Positions 27,580 to 35,904 are shown, numbered from the stretch's first letter. The stretch: 40,095 nt of DNA from Bacteroidales bacterium (GCA_016938685.1 JAFGUD010000165.1:1-40095); one strand, 5' to 3'. Numbers and translations: made by a program. The notes: generated by a model not told the origin, from the sequence alone.

Positions 27580-28673
27580 ACAAAGATTTTATCTATAAAT
27601 TTAGAATTTAGTAGTCTGGCAACCCCCATATAACTAGGTTTAAAACATATTTTGTCACCAACTTTATATTTTGGTTTTCCATCAGCAGTTCTGTTATTTC
27701 CAATGTCAACTACAGTCATGTCTGATGTTATTCCTACAAATTTAATATTTTCATCTTTAACCTCAATTTCTTCTCTGTCAACATCAAGCAAACCAAAATC
27801 AAGAATTGCCTTATAAGTAGTTCCTGAAATATCTTCTTTGTCAAAATTAGCAGTATGACCAATACTTGCATCGCTTATTATACCTTCTGGCACGATTTTT
27901 TTCTCTTCTAACTCAATAATATTAGCGTAAAAATAAAATGTATCGGTAGATAAGTCCATAAATTGTTTATTATCAAGAGGACTTGTTCCAAAAAAAGCAG
28001 ACTCTCCTATTCTAAAATGATTCATATCAGCCGGAATAGAATCATTTAGAAGTAAAGGCAAAGTAATCGAACTTCCACCCGAAACAAAGTTCATTTTTTG
28101 GTCAAATTTTGATTCTATAAGTTCTTTGTAAAGAGATATTTGAAGAAGTTTATCATAAGTTGGTTCAACACCATACATACACCCTAAGTTTGAACCTAAG
28201 CCTACTACTTTAATATTAGGAAAATTAAACACTTTTTTGTAAAATGATATAATATCATCGCGTTTAACTCCTTCACGCAATTCGCCAAGTTCAATCATTA
28301 TAATAATTTCATGAATTTTATTTTGTTTTTTTGCTGCTTCGTTCAGCGACTTTATTGTTTCGTATGATGAGTTTAAAGAAATATCAGCGTATTTAACAAT
28401 GTCATCAGCATAAATTTTTGCTGGCGGCTTAATGTAAATAGTACGCATTTTGGGGTTTGTTTTTTTTAAATTCTTAAGACTTGTAAGTCTTGAATCGCCA
28501 ACAGAGTGAATTCCTTGAATAACATCATCGGTTAAAATGCGTTTTAAAAATTCAGGATCGCCTGAAAACACTTTTGTAATCAAGCTCCATTTTTTGTTAT
28601 ACTTGTCAAATACATTACTAAGTTTTTTAATGTTGCCAATAATTTCGTCGATATGTATTTTTAATTCAGCCAT
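27576..28673 (-). CDS. Ornithine racemase/YhfX-type PLP amino acid racemase
   Basis: The 365-residue protein belongs to the fold III PLP group with an alanine-racemase N-terminal barrel but is distinct from Alr. The PLP lysine is Lys34 in SLITKVFSG. The signature IELGELREGV corresponds to the DLGDLREG block of clostridial ornithine racemase (Orr), and FVSGGSS forms a phosphate-binding segment. Substrates known or suspected in this family are ornithine, lysine and related dibasic amino acids. The length is typical. It is the second gene of the operon, 11 bases after a GNAT gene and overlapping the M23 gene by 4 bases. Given the lysine-aminomutase-like gene opposite, a dibasic substrate such as lysine or beta-lysine is an attractive but unproven guess. 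Confidence 0.85.
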   Translation of the reverse strand: MAELKIHIDEIIGNIKKLSNVFDKYNKKWSLITKVFSGDPEFLKRILTDDVIQGIHSVGDSRLTSLKNLKKTNPKMRTIYIKPPAKIYADDIVKYADISLNSSYETIKSLNEAAKKQNKIHEIIIMIELGELREGVKRDDIISFYKKVFNFPNIKVVGLGSNLGCMYGVEPTYDKLLQISLYKELIESKFDQKMNFVSGGSSITLPLLLNDSIPADMNHFRIGESAFFGTSPLDNKQFMDLSTDTFYFYANIIELEEKKIVPEGIISDASIGHTANFDKEDISGTTYKAILDFGLLDVDREEIEVKDENIKFVGITSDMTVVDIGNNRTADGKPKYKVGDKICFKPSYMGVARLLNSKFIDKIFV

Positions 28674-28684
28674 TTTATTGTTTT

Positions 28685-29128
28685 TTATTTATTTTGATAT
28701 CGCATTTCTGCATATTTTGATGTGAAACCAATTCTTTCGTATAATCTTTTTGCAGGATTGTCATACTCAACATGAAGTTTTACGTTTCCATCACAATGTT
28801 TAAACGATTCTTCTACTATTTGACGACCAAATCCTTTTCCTCTGTATGATGCATCAACTGCAACATATACTAAAATCCAATCAGGAATATAATCTCCCAT
28901 TCCGGTTTTATTCATTATTAATGTTCCAACAAGTTTGTTTTCATAAAAAGCAGCAAGTGCAAATCCTCCTTCCGATTTTTCATCAGAAAAAGCATAATCC
29001 AAGCATTTTTGAATGTCTTTTTTAGGGTCTCCAAACTTGTCTAAATGTGTGAAAAGAAAATCTACAAATTCATTTCTTGTAATATTTTCAAAATCTGTTT
29101 CTTTGTTAATTTTTTTAATTTCTAGCAT
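28685..29128 (-). CDS. GNAT family N-acetyltransferase
   Basis: The 147-residue protein is a single GNAT domain that transfers an acyl group, usually acetyl from acetyl-CoA, to an amine. The CoA-binding motif A is YRGKGFGRQIV, preceded by the strand WILVYVAVDASYRG and followed by LYERIGF near the C-terminus. It is the first gene of the leftward operon GNAT, Orr-like racemase, M23, Alr. Nothing in the sequence fixes the acceptor; the neighbours suggest a free amino acid or small peptide. It is not a close match in sequence to the second GNAT at 33061, so the two are not a recent duplication. Confidence 0.85.
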   Translation of the reverse strand: MLEIKKINKETDFENITRNEFVDFLFTHLDKFGDPKKDIQKCLDYAFSDEKSEGGFALAAFYENKLVGTLIMNKTGMGDYIPDWILVYVAVDASYRGKGFGRQIVEESFKHCDGNVKLHVEYDNPAKRLYERIGFTSKYAEMRYQNK

Positions 29129-29547
29129 AATTATTTATTTGTTTTAAATAGTAAATATTGAAAATTAAATCAGTACTTCGACTTCTGATTTGTGCAATTA
29201 AAATTGTTTGTTGTTTTTGTATAATAATTAGAATAATTGTAATGTAAAATATTGGATATATTAACATAAATATTTAAAGAAGCGACTAATAATAATTAAC
29301 TGAAAAAAGCCACAATTATTCCATTTCATGCAATTTTACAAAATTTATCGCAACTAATAAAATTTTTGGTAAAATTACTGAGAAATAATCAAATTATTTT
29401 TTGTAGTATTATTCAAAAATTTATTTGTATAATGTTGTTAATTAGGCTTTTAGTTTTGTGCGATTTTGGCGTAAAATTTTTTTTTGATTTTTTTTTGATT
29501 CTCGTCAATTTTTTTTGAAACAAAGTATTTTTTATTTGAAAAAAGAA

Positions 29548-29555
29548 TATATTTG
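29548..29555 (+). promoter_or_regulatory. -7 element of the aminomutase operon
   Basis: TATATTTG matches TAnnTTTG exactly. The nearest TTTG boxes are 9 and 30 bases upstream, not 19-21, so the -33 element is weak or an activator may be needed. Transcription would start near 29562, giving a leader of about 205 bases. Confidence 0.5.
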
Positions 29556-29600
29556 CACAAATTACTAATGGGAATTTTTTATAACAAACCATTTTGAATC

Positions 29601-29669
29601 AAGGATATTATATGAATACTCCAACGTAGAATTTACTCACCTATATTTTTTGAGTTTTAATTTAACTCA
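29601..29669 (+). promoter_or_regulatory. Possible attenuator-like leader of the aminomutase operon
   Basis: AAGGA (29601-29605) precedes a five-codon frame M-N-T-P-T (29612-29629). Just after its stop, ACTCA (29635-29639) and AACTCA (29664-29669) can each pair with the same TGAGTT (29651-29656), giving two mutually exclusive hairpins. No strong T-run follows the second hairpin. It could equally be chance in A+T-rich DNA. Confidence 0.25.
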
Positions 29670-29766
29670 TTTAATTTCAAGATATTACGTATTATTATGC
29701 TTTTTTTATGTTTTATATTGAACATGAGCTATTGTTTTTATTATTAATCAAAATATAAGCTATATT

Positions 29767-31014
29767 ATGAAAAAAGTTAAATTTATTGTTCAGGAATCGA
29801 TTCTTGAAAATGAACTTGTTGAACCTCCTAGCACGGAAAATGAGTTTGCAATATTAACACGAAGGAATGTGCAAAATGCTAATTTTCCAGAGCTTGGAGA
29901 AAAATCCTTAAAATTTATTAGCCAATATTTCCCGGAAGTTACCGCTAAAGAATGGAATGATTGGCATTGGCAAATTAGAAATAGTTATACTTCTTTACAA
30001 AGTTTGACAAGTATTTTGAAACTTTCTTCAGAAGAAATGAAAGTATTTAAAAGTAAAACAAACCTTCCTGTTAGAATAACACCTTATTATGCTTCTCTAT
30101 TAAGTTCTTTTGACTCTAAACAACCTCTTAGAAGATCTGTTGTTCCTGTTTTTAATGAACTTATAATTTCCAAAGGCGAAGAAAATGATCCATTAGGCGA
30201 ACACGGAGATACTACTGTTAGTTGCATTGTTCACCGCTACCCGGATAGAGTTCTTTTTTTGGTAACCGATTTTTGTAGTACTTATTGTAGATATTGTACT
30301 CGTTCTCATACTGTTGCCAAAACACAAAGTCATCACGCTATGAAAAGTGAATGGGATTTGGCATTAGAGTATATTTCTAATCACCCTGAAATCAGAGATG
30401 TTTTAATTTCAGGCGGTGACCCTTTAACATTATCAGACAGTCAATTAGAATATTTATTGTCAAAAATAAGACAAATTGAACATGTTGAAATAATTAGACT
30501 TGGTTCAAAAGTTCCTGCTGTTTTGCCTCAAAGAATTACAACTAAACTTGTAAATATGTTGAAAAAATATCATCCTTTATTTCTAAGTCTTCATTTTACT
30601 CACCCTGATGAATTGACAGAAGAAACAAAGTTTGCATGCAGACGACTTGCTGATGCCGGTATTCCAATGGGAAGTCAGACAGTTTTATTGAAAGACATAA
30701 ATGATGATGCTCAAGTATACAAAAAATTAGCTCACGAGCTTCTTAAAGTTCGTGTAAGACCTTATTATTTATATCAATGCGATCCAATTCCGGGTTCTGC
30801 ACATTTTAGAACTCCGGTTGAAAAGGGATTGGAAATAATACAAAATATGCGAGGACATACTTCAGGATATGCTGTTCCTCACTATGTAATTGACGCTCCC
30901 GGCGGAGGCGGAAAAATTCCATTATTGCCCAATTATTATCAGGGAAAAGATGAAGATGGAAATGTAGTGCTCAAAAATTATGAAGGTGGTTTATATAATT
31001 ATCCAGATTATTAA
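29767..31014 (+). CDS. kamA: Lysine 2,3-aminomutase-like radical SAM enzyme
   Basis: The 415-residue protein should move the alpha-amino group of an amino acid to the beta carbon using S-adenosylmethionine, a 4Fe-4S cluster and PLP. The cluster motif is CSTYCRYC (Cys170, Cys174, Cys177). Residues that clostridial lysine 2,3-aminomutase uses for lysine are all present at matching spacing: Arg179 (carboxylate), Asp339 and Asp376 (side-chain amine, 37 apart as in the known enzyme) and PLP Lys383 in DAPGGGGKIP. Glutamate 2,3-aminomutase replaces the two Asp residues, so a dibasic substrate, probably lysine, is favoured. The N-terminus is longer and the C-terminus shorter than in clostridial enzymes. 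No lysine-fermentation genes (kamDE, kdd, kce) are nearby. It is the first gene of the rightward operon. Confidence 0.9.
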   Translation: MKKVKFIVQESILENELVEPPSTENEFAILTRRNVQNANFPELGEKSLKFISQYFPEVTAKEWNDWHWQIRNSYTSLQSLTSILKLSSEEMKVFKSKTNLPVRITPYYASLLSSFDSKQPLRRSVVPVFNELIISKGEENDPLGEHGDTTVSCIVHRYPDRVLFLVTDFCSTYCRYCTRSHTVAKTQSHHAMKSEWDLALEYISNHPEIRDVLISGGDPLTLSDSQLEYLLSKIRQIEHVEIIRLGSKVPAVLPQRITTKLVNMLKKYHPLFLSLHFTHPDELTEETKFACRRLADAGIPMGSQTVLLKDINDDAQVYKKLAHELLKVRVRPYYLYQCDPIPGSAHFRTPVEKGLEIIQNMRGHTSGYAVPHYVIDAPGGGGKIPLLPNYYQGKDEDGNVVLKNYEGGLYNYPDY

Positions 31015-31044
31015 CATCATAACAGTTGTAATCAGTAACAAGAA

Positions 31045-32028
31045 ATGAGTATGAAAATAGGAATAACATACGATTTAAAATCGGATTATTTGAAAATGGG
31101 CTTCACATCAGAAGAAGCCGCTGAATTCGACAAAGAAGATACCATTGATGGTATTGAAAATACTCTAACTATTCTTGGGTTCGAAACAGAACGAATAGGT
31201 CATGTTAAAAATCTTGCAAATGAATTGATTTCCGGTAAAAAATGGGATTTGGTTTTTAATATTTGCGAAGGAATGTATGGAATTGGGCGAGAAGCTCAAG
31301 TACCTGCGTTGCTTGATGCCTGGAATATTCCTTATGTGTTTTCAAACCCACTTGTTTTGTCGCTTACTTTGCATAAAGCAATGACTAAAAGAGTATTACG
31401 TGATGCTGGAATACCAACTGCTGATTTTTATGTTGTTTATAATGAAGAAGACATTGAAAATATAAAATTGCCTTATCCTTTGTTTGCCAAGCCTTTGGCA
31501 GAAGGAACCGGTAAAGGAATAAATGCAAATTCATTTATTAGCACAAAAGAACAACTTATTAAAGTTTGTCAGGAGCAACTTGTTAAATATAAACAACCTG
31601 TTTTAGTTGAAACTTATTTGAGCGGCAGAGAATTTACAGTTGGAATAACAGGAACAGGTAAAGAAGCTGAAATAGTGGGAGTTATGGAAGTAACTTACAC
31701 CGAAAAAGCGGAAGCAAATATTTATACTTTTGCAAATAAAGATGATTATGAGGTGAGAATAAAATATTCAGTACCAGAATTTGAAATGATAGAAAAATGC
31801 AAACAAGTTGCTCTCGATTCTTGGAATATTCTCGAATGTGAAGATGGAGGACGAGTTGATATCAGGTGTGATGAATTTGGAGTTCCTAATTTTATTGAAG
31901 TTAATCCTTTGGCAGGATTAAATCCTACTCATTCAGATTTGCCAATTTTAGGTCGTTTAAACGATGTTTCTTATGAAGAAATTATCAGAAGAATAATGGA
32001 TTCGGCAGTGAAAAAGGTTAAGAAGTAA
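31045..32028 (+). CDS. ATP-grasp ligase 1, D-Ala-D-Ala ligase-like
   Basis: The 327-residue protein has the ATP-grasp layout of D-Ala-D-Ala ligases: an N-terminal substrate domain (NICEGMYG), the central lid (LTLHKAMTKRVLRDAGIPT), the ATP-binding LFAKPLAEGTGKG and the metal-binding C-terminal EVNPLAGLNP with HSDLP. Such enzymes activate a carboxylate as acyl phosphate and join it to an amine. The cell-wall enzyme Ddl is usually near mur genes; here the gene is 30 bases after the aminomutase and before a second ATP-grasp gene. I infer an amino acid ligase of specialised function. ATG codons at 31045 and 31051 are both possible. Substrates cannot be read from the sequence. Confidence 0.87.
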   Translation: MSMKIGITYDLKSDYLKMGFTSEEAAEFDKEDTIDGIENTLTILGFETERIGHVKNLANELISGKKWDLVFNICEGMYGIGREAQVPALLDAWNIPYVFSNPLVLSLTLHKAMTKRVLRDAGIPTADFYVVYNEEDIENIKLPYPLFAKPLAEGTGKGINANSFISTKEQLIKVCQEQLVKYKQPVLVETYLSGREFTVGITGTGKEAEIVGVMEVTYTEKAEANIYTFANKDDYEVRIKYSVPEFEMIEKCKQVALDSWNILECEDGGRVDIRCDEFGVPNFIEVNPLAGLNPTHSDLPILGRLNDVSYEEIIRRIMDSAVKKVKK

Positions 32029-32090
32029 TAATGCTTTTAAGTTTATTTTTTATTCAATAACTTTATAACTTTTAACATTCAACTAATAAT

Positions 32091-33059
32091 ATGAAAGCTG
32101 TAATTTTAATAAATAAAATATCAGAAAATGCTTTGCCTGACGAATTAGATGTTTTAGATCAGGTTGAAGTTGTTGAGATGGCTCTCTCCGAATTGGGGCA
32201 TAAAACAGAGCGAGTTTTTATGGATATGAACCTTGAAAATGCTGAAAAACAGATAATTAGCGCAAATCCAGATTTTGTATTTAATCTTTTTGAAGGAATT
32301 ACAGGAAAAACTGATTTAATATATTTAGGTGCAGGATTGTTGAATAATCTGAAAATACCTTATACCGGCTGTTTAGTTGATAGTATTTTTATCACTGCTG
32401 ATAAAGTACTTACAAAAAAACTTTTAAAACAAAATAACATTCCTACCGCAAAATGGTTTTCTTCAAAAGAAGTTGATTTACTGGAAAATGGAAAAATATA
32501 CATTTTAAAACCCTTGAGCGAAGATGCTTCTTTGGGAATTACAGAAAAAAGTGTATTTACTGCGCCAAATAATTTATTGATAGAAGAATACCGAAAAAAA
32601 TACGGAAATACATTTTTTATTGAAGAATATATCGAAGGCAGGGAATTTAATATTTCGGTAATGGGAACAGCAAATGAACCTGTTGTTTTATCACCAGCAG
32701 AGATGATTTTTACAAATTTTCCTGATGAAAAACCTCAAATAGTAAGTTATACTGCAAAATGGGACGAAGAATCATTTGAATACAAAAACACAATACGAAC
32801 TTTCGATATTTCGGATTCAGACTCAGGACTTATTTCTGATATTAAAAAAGTGGTGCTAAAATGTTGGAAAGTGCTTAATTTACGAGGATATGCAAGAATT
32901 GATCTGCGAGTTGATTCCAACAATATTCCTTATGTTTTGGAAGCTAACGCTAATCCTTGTATCTCAGCTGATTCCGGCTTTTATGCGGCAGCTTTGAAAA
33001 GTGGTTTTACATTTAAACAAGTAGTAAAAAACATTATTGATGACGCTTTAAATTTTTAA
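32091..33059 (+). CDS. ATP-grasp ligase 2, D-Ala-D-Ala ligase-like
   Basis: The 322-residue protein shares the family plan with ligase 1: NLFEGITG in the N-terminal domain, TADKVLTKKLLKQNNIPTAKW, the ATP-site ILKPLSEDASLG, FIEEYIEGREFN, and the metal-ligand region LEANANPCIS. The two proteins differ strongly outside these motifs, so they probably use different substrates or act in sequence rather than being a recent duplicate. Residues ANPCISADSGF replace the NPLAGLNPTHSDLP seen in ligase 1. A 62-base gap separates it from ligase 1 with no terminator, and its stop lies one base before the next ATG. A second peptide-bond-forming step in the same pathway is the simplest reading. Confidence 0.87.
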   Translation: MKAVILINKISENALPDELDVLDQVEVVEMALSELGHKTERVFMDMNLENAEKQIISANPDFVFNLFEGITGKTDLIYLGAGLLNNLKIPYTGCLVDSIFITADKVLTKKLLKQNNIPTAKWFSSKEVDLLENGKIYILKPLSEDASLGITEKSVFTAPNNLLIEEYRKKYGNTFFIEEYIEGREFNISVMGTANEPVVLSPAEMIFTNFPDEKPQIVSYTAKWDEESFEYKNTIRTFDISDSDSGLISDIKKVVLKCWKVLNLRGYARIDLRVDSNNIPYVLEANANPCISADSGFYAAALKSGFTFKQVVKNIIDDALNF

Positions 33060-33060
33060 T

Positions 33061-33546
33061 ATGAACATAAATTATACATTAAGAACAGAAGTTAAAGAAT
33101 CTGATATTCAGTTTGTTGAAGAAATAGTTCGATCAACAGGTTTTTTTAGAGATGATGAAATAGAAGTTGCCGTAGAGTTGGTTCAGGAAGCTTTTGAAAA
33201 GGGCAAAGAAAGCGGTTATGAATTTGTTTTTGTTGATGTTGACGACAAAACTGTTGCTTATTCTTGTTTTGGTTTAATCCCTTGTACATTAGTTAGTTAT
33301 GATTTGTACTGGATTGCCACCCATAACGATTTTAGAGGCAAAGGACTTGGTAAAGTAGTTTTGCAAAAAACAGAAGAAATTGTCAAATTCTTAAAAGGTA
33401 AAGGTATTTATGTAGAAACATCTTCTAAACCGTTGTATTTGCCTACGCAGAAATTTTACGAAAAAAATGATTACACCTTGAAAGTTTCATTTGAAGATTT
33501 TTACGCAGAAGGCGATGATAAATATGTGTATGTAAAAAAGATTTAA
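33061..33546 (+). CDS. GNAT family N-acetyltransferase
   Basis: The 161-residue GNAT domain has the acetyl-CoA motif NDFRGKGLGKVV preceded by YDLYWIATHNDF, and ends with a conserved-looking ETSSKP...FYEKNDY and DDKYVYVKKI. The ATG lies one base after the stop of ATP-grasp ligase 2, which implies translational coupling and a shared pathway. In the known ablAB pathway an aminomutase (AblA) and a GNAT (AblB) make the osmolyte N-epsilon-acetyl-beta-lysine. This operon has the same two activities with two ligases inserted between them, so acetylation of a beta-lysine or a derived peptide is possible. The last four bases overlap the convergent gene at 33543. Confidence 0.85.
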   Translation: MNINYTLRTEVKESDIQFVEEIVRSTGFFRDDEIEVAVELVQEAFEKGKESGYEFVFVDVDDKTVAYSCFGLIPCTLVSYDLYWIATHNDFRGKGLGKVVLQKTEEIVKFLKGKGIYVETSSKPLYLPTQKFYEKNDYTLKVSFEDFYAEGDDKYVYVKKI

Positions 33547-33956
33547 ATAAACATCAATTTTAGTTTAAAAAATAATTCTCTTAAACTGCCGAAAACATCA
33601 TTGTCAACATTTGAATTATTTGATGAAATCTCAATAATTATTTGTTCTTTTTTGTAGTTATTGGCTAGAAGATATGTGAATGTATTAAAACGACTTCCGT
33701 TTTTTTCATCTTTTATTTCTTTGTTGATATTTTTATTGAGCTTATTTTGTTCTAAATATATTTTAATATCATCAATTTCATTGTCAGAAATAGTAGTTTT
33801 TTTATTGTCTTCAAGAGCATTTTCAGATTTAAAACCCCAATAGGAAATTTCGTATGACATATTGTTTCCTTCAATTGTGATCGTTTCCATACTTCCGTTG
33901 CTGTCTTTGGAGCGTTCTTGTGATTTATATTTTATTTGCAAATCGAAAGTTTCCAT
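33543..33956 (-). CDS. Uncharacterised 137-residue protein
   Basis: I do not recognise this protein. It has no signal peptide or membrane segment, is rich in Asn, Lys, Glu and Ser, and is mostly predicted beta strands followed by a helix (DDIKIYLEQNKLNKNINK) and a short hydrophobic end (ELFFKLKLMFI). It starts one base after the stop of the molybdopterin oxidoreductase gene on the same strand, so it is likely co-translated with it. It overlaps the convergent GNAT gene by four bases. It could be a chaperone or accessory of the oxidoreductase, but nothing in the sequence proves this. Confidence 0.65.
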   Translation of the reverse strand: METFDLQIKYKSQERSKDSNGSMETITIEGNNMSYEISYWGFKSENALEDNKKTTISDNEIDDIKIYLEQNKLNKNINKEIKDEKNGSRFNTFTYLLANNYKKEQIIIEISSNNSNVDNDVFGSLRELFFKLKLMFI

Positions 33957-33957
33957 T

Positions 33958-35904
33958 TTATTTAGTTTTAAATATTTTTACAAAAGTAGAATTGAATTTT
34001 ACACCACCTCCAATATTCTGTGGAGTGCTTTCAGTCAGACTGTTAAGAGGAACACTACCCTCGCCTTCTGCTAATCTTGGCGCCCACAGAGTTTTTTCTT
34101 TTACATCATCAGAAATTATTGCTTTAATTTTTACTTCTCCTAGGTTATTTGAAAGAATAATCATTTCTTCGTTGTTGATTTTCAGTTGTTTAGCATCTTT
34201 GGGATTTATTAAAATATAAGAAGGAATTTCGCCATAAATATCTTTAAATTGTGAGTTAGTGTATTTCAAATTTGCACCTGTTAAAAGAATAAATTCATCA
34301 TCAATTGGTTTGTTATAAATATATTCGGGTAAAGGGTAAATACCGCTTTTTTCGGCAATTGAAGAATAAAATTCAATTTTTCCTGAGGAAGTATGATATT
34401 TTTTTCTGTTTTTTGTTCTTAGTTTAAGCATGTAATATTTAGACTTGAACAATGTGAATTTATCTTTGATGCTATTTTCAAAAGCTTTAGAAAGTTCGGA
34501 TTTTGGGTCTGCAAATAGCCATTTATCTAGTAATCCCATTTTTTTTGAAAGTTCGTGCATTAATCTTACTTCGGTTTTACTCTCGAATAGTGGCTCAATT
34601 ACTTTTTCAGAAAACCTGATATAATTATGTCCCCAAGGGACAATTAAATCCTCTTTTTCAAGGTATGAAGGAGCAGGAAGAATAACATCAGCGTATTCTG
34701 TTGTTTTTGAAAGATGAGTATCATGTACAACAACAAAAACATCATCACGAAGTAATCCCTTTCTGAATAAATTTACATTTGGCAGAGTATCAGCCGGATT
34801 CATGCTATTAACAAAAATAAATTTAAAATTACCACGACTAACTAAATCAGCCAGAGCTACTTGTTCTACAATTTTTGACTGATTATCAGATAATTTTTTA
34901 CCGGTAATGTAGTCTTCATCAAAATAAAATGAATTTCCGTTACTATAAAAAAATCCTCTGTGAATGCCCAAAATAGCCGGAATAAATGAAATTGCCCGAA
35001 CTGGTTGAATACCTTGTGATGCCTTTTGCAAAGATATTCCAATCATAGTTGCCGAAGCTGGTAAAGCAGCGTAAAGTTTAGCGAGTTTTTCAATATCAGA
35101 AGATTTTACACCGGTAATTTTCTCAACTCTTTCAATAGTATATTTCTTTGCTTCTTTTATCAACGAATTAAACCCAAGTGTGTTTTTAGCAATAAATTTT
35201 TCATTAATTAAGTTGTTCTGAATCAGGTAATTCATTATACCATAGGCTAATGCAGTATCAGTTCCGGGGAAAGGACTAATCCACAAATCTGCATGATCAG
35301 CCGATTTTGTTCGTACCGGGTCAATAACTACAATTTTTGCAGTATTATCATTTTTTGCCTGATTTGCAATTTTCCAGAAATGAGGAGAAGTAACAAAAGC
35401 ATTGAAGCCCCAAAAAACAATTAAATCTTTAGTAATAAGTTCAGTAGGTTTTATTCCGTAGCTATCTCCGTAATGCAGGTTTATTGCTATATGTCCTGTT
35501 TTGCTACATAAAGCTCCATCTGTTTGAGTAGCCCCTATTTTATTCCATAATCGGCGAGGATATCCTGTTGTAAGCAAACCCATATTACCTGCATAATCAA
35601 GTAAAAGAACCGATTCGGGGCCATGATTTTTTATTGTATCATTGAGTTTTGCAACAACCAAATTAGTAGCTTCGTCCCAGGTTTTTCTAACCGATTTACC
35701 TGTTTCTTTTACAGTAGGATATTCAACTCTATTAGTATAAATTCTTTCATGATCTTTGTTTGCTCTGGCACAAGTAAAGTTTTTTGTTATTGGATTTCTG
35801 TCATCAGCCTTTACAGAAACTACTTTTCCGTTTTCATCTACAGTTGCCAAAAGTGCACATGTATCATAACAATCTCTGGGGCAAATGGTTGGGTATGTGG
35901 TCAT
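33958..35904 (-). CDS. Molybdopterin-dependent oxidoreductase (DMSO reductase family)
   Basis: The 648-residue protein has the N-terminal 4Fe-4S site CPRDCYDTC plus a later Cys (8, 12, 16 and 45), the bis-MGD domains (for example VIDPVRTKSADHADLWI and PFPGTDTALAYG) and a C-terminal molydopterin-dinucleotide-binding domain from about residue 540. Cys133 in GALCSKTG is a candidate molybdenum or tungsten ligand. There is no twin-arginine signal, so it is cytosolic. No iron-sulfur subunit, membrane anchor or MobA/MoaD gene is next to it, so the electron donor and acceptor are unknown. The subgroup is the poorly characterised COG0243 set of anaerobes; I would not assign formate, polysulfide or another substrate. 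It is first in a unit with the 137-residue unknown gene. Confidence 0.9.
   Translation of the reverse strand: MTTYPTICPRDCYDTCALLATVDENGKVVSVKADDRNPITKNFTCARANKDHERIYTNRVEYPTVKETGKSVRKTWDEATNLVVAKLNDTIKNHGPESVLLLDYAGNMGLLTTGYPRRLWNKIGATQTDGALCSKTGHIAINLHYGDSYGIKPTELITKDLIVFWGFNAFVTSPHFWKIANQAKNDNTAKIVVIDPVRTKSADHADLWISPFPGTDTALAYGIMNYLIQNNLINEKFIAKNTLGFNSLIKEAKKYTIERVEKITGVKSSDIEKLAKLYAALPASATMIGISLQKASQGIQPVRAISFIPAILGIHRGFFYSNGNSFYFDEDYITGKKLSDNQSKIVEQVALADLVSRGNFKFIFVNSMNPADTLPNVNLFRKGLLRDDVFVVVHDTHLSKTTEYADVILPAPSYLEKEDLIVPWGHNYIRFSEKVIEPLFESKTEVRLMHELSKKMGLLDKWLFADPKSELSKAFENSIKDKFTLFKSKYYMLKLRTKNRKKYHTSSGKIEFYSSIAEKSGIYPLPEYIYNKPIDDEFILLTGANLKYTNSQFKDIYGEIPSYILINPKDAKQLKINNEEMIILSNNLGEVKIKAIISDDVKEKTLWAPRLAEGEGSVPLNSLTESTPQNIGGGVKFNSTFVKIFKTK

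Larger units (their letters stand above)
29129..29766. other. 638-base divergent regulatory region
   Basis: This is the intergenic region between the two four-gene operons. It contains no credible protein gene. Three TTTTTTTTGA-like tracts (about 29475-29520) make a stretch that is likely bent or UP-element-like. A consensus -7 box for the rightward operon and a structured leader follow. I could not find a clear consensus promoter for the leftward operon. Confidence 0.6.
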
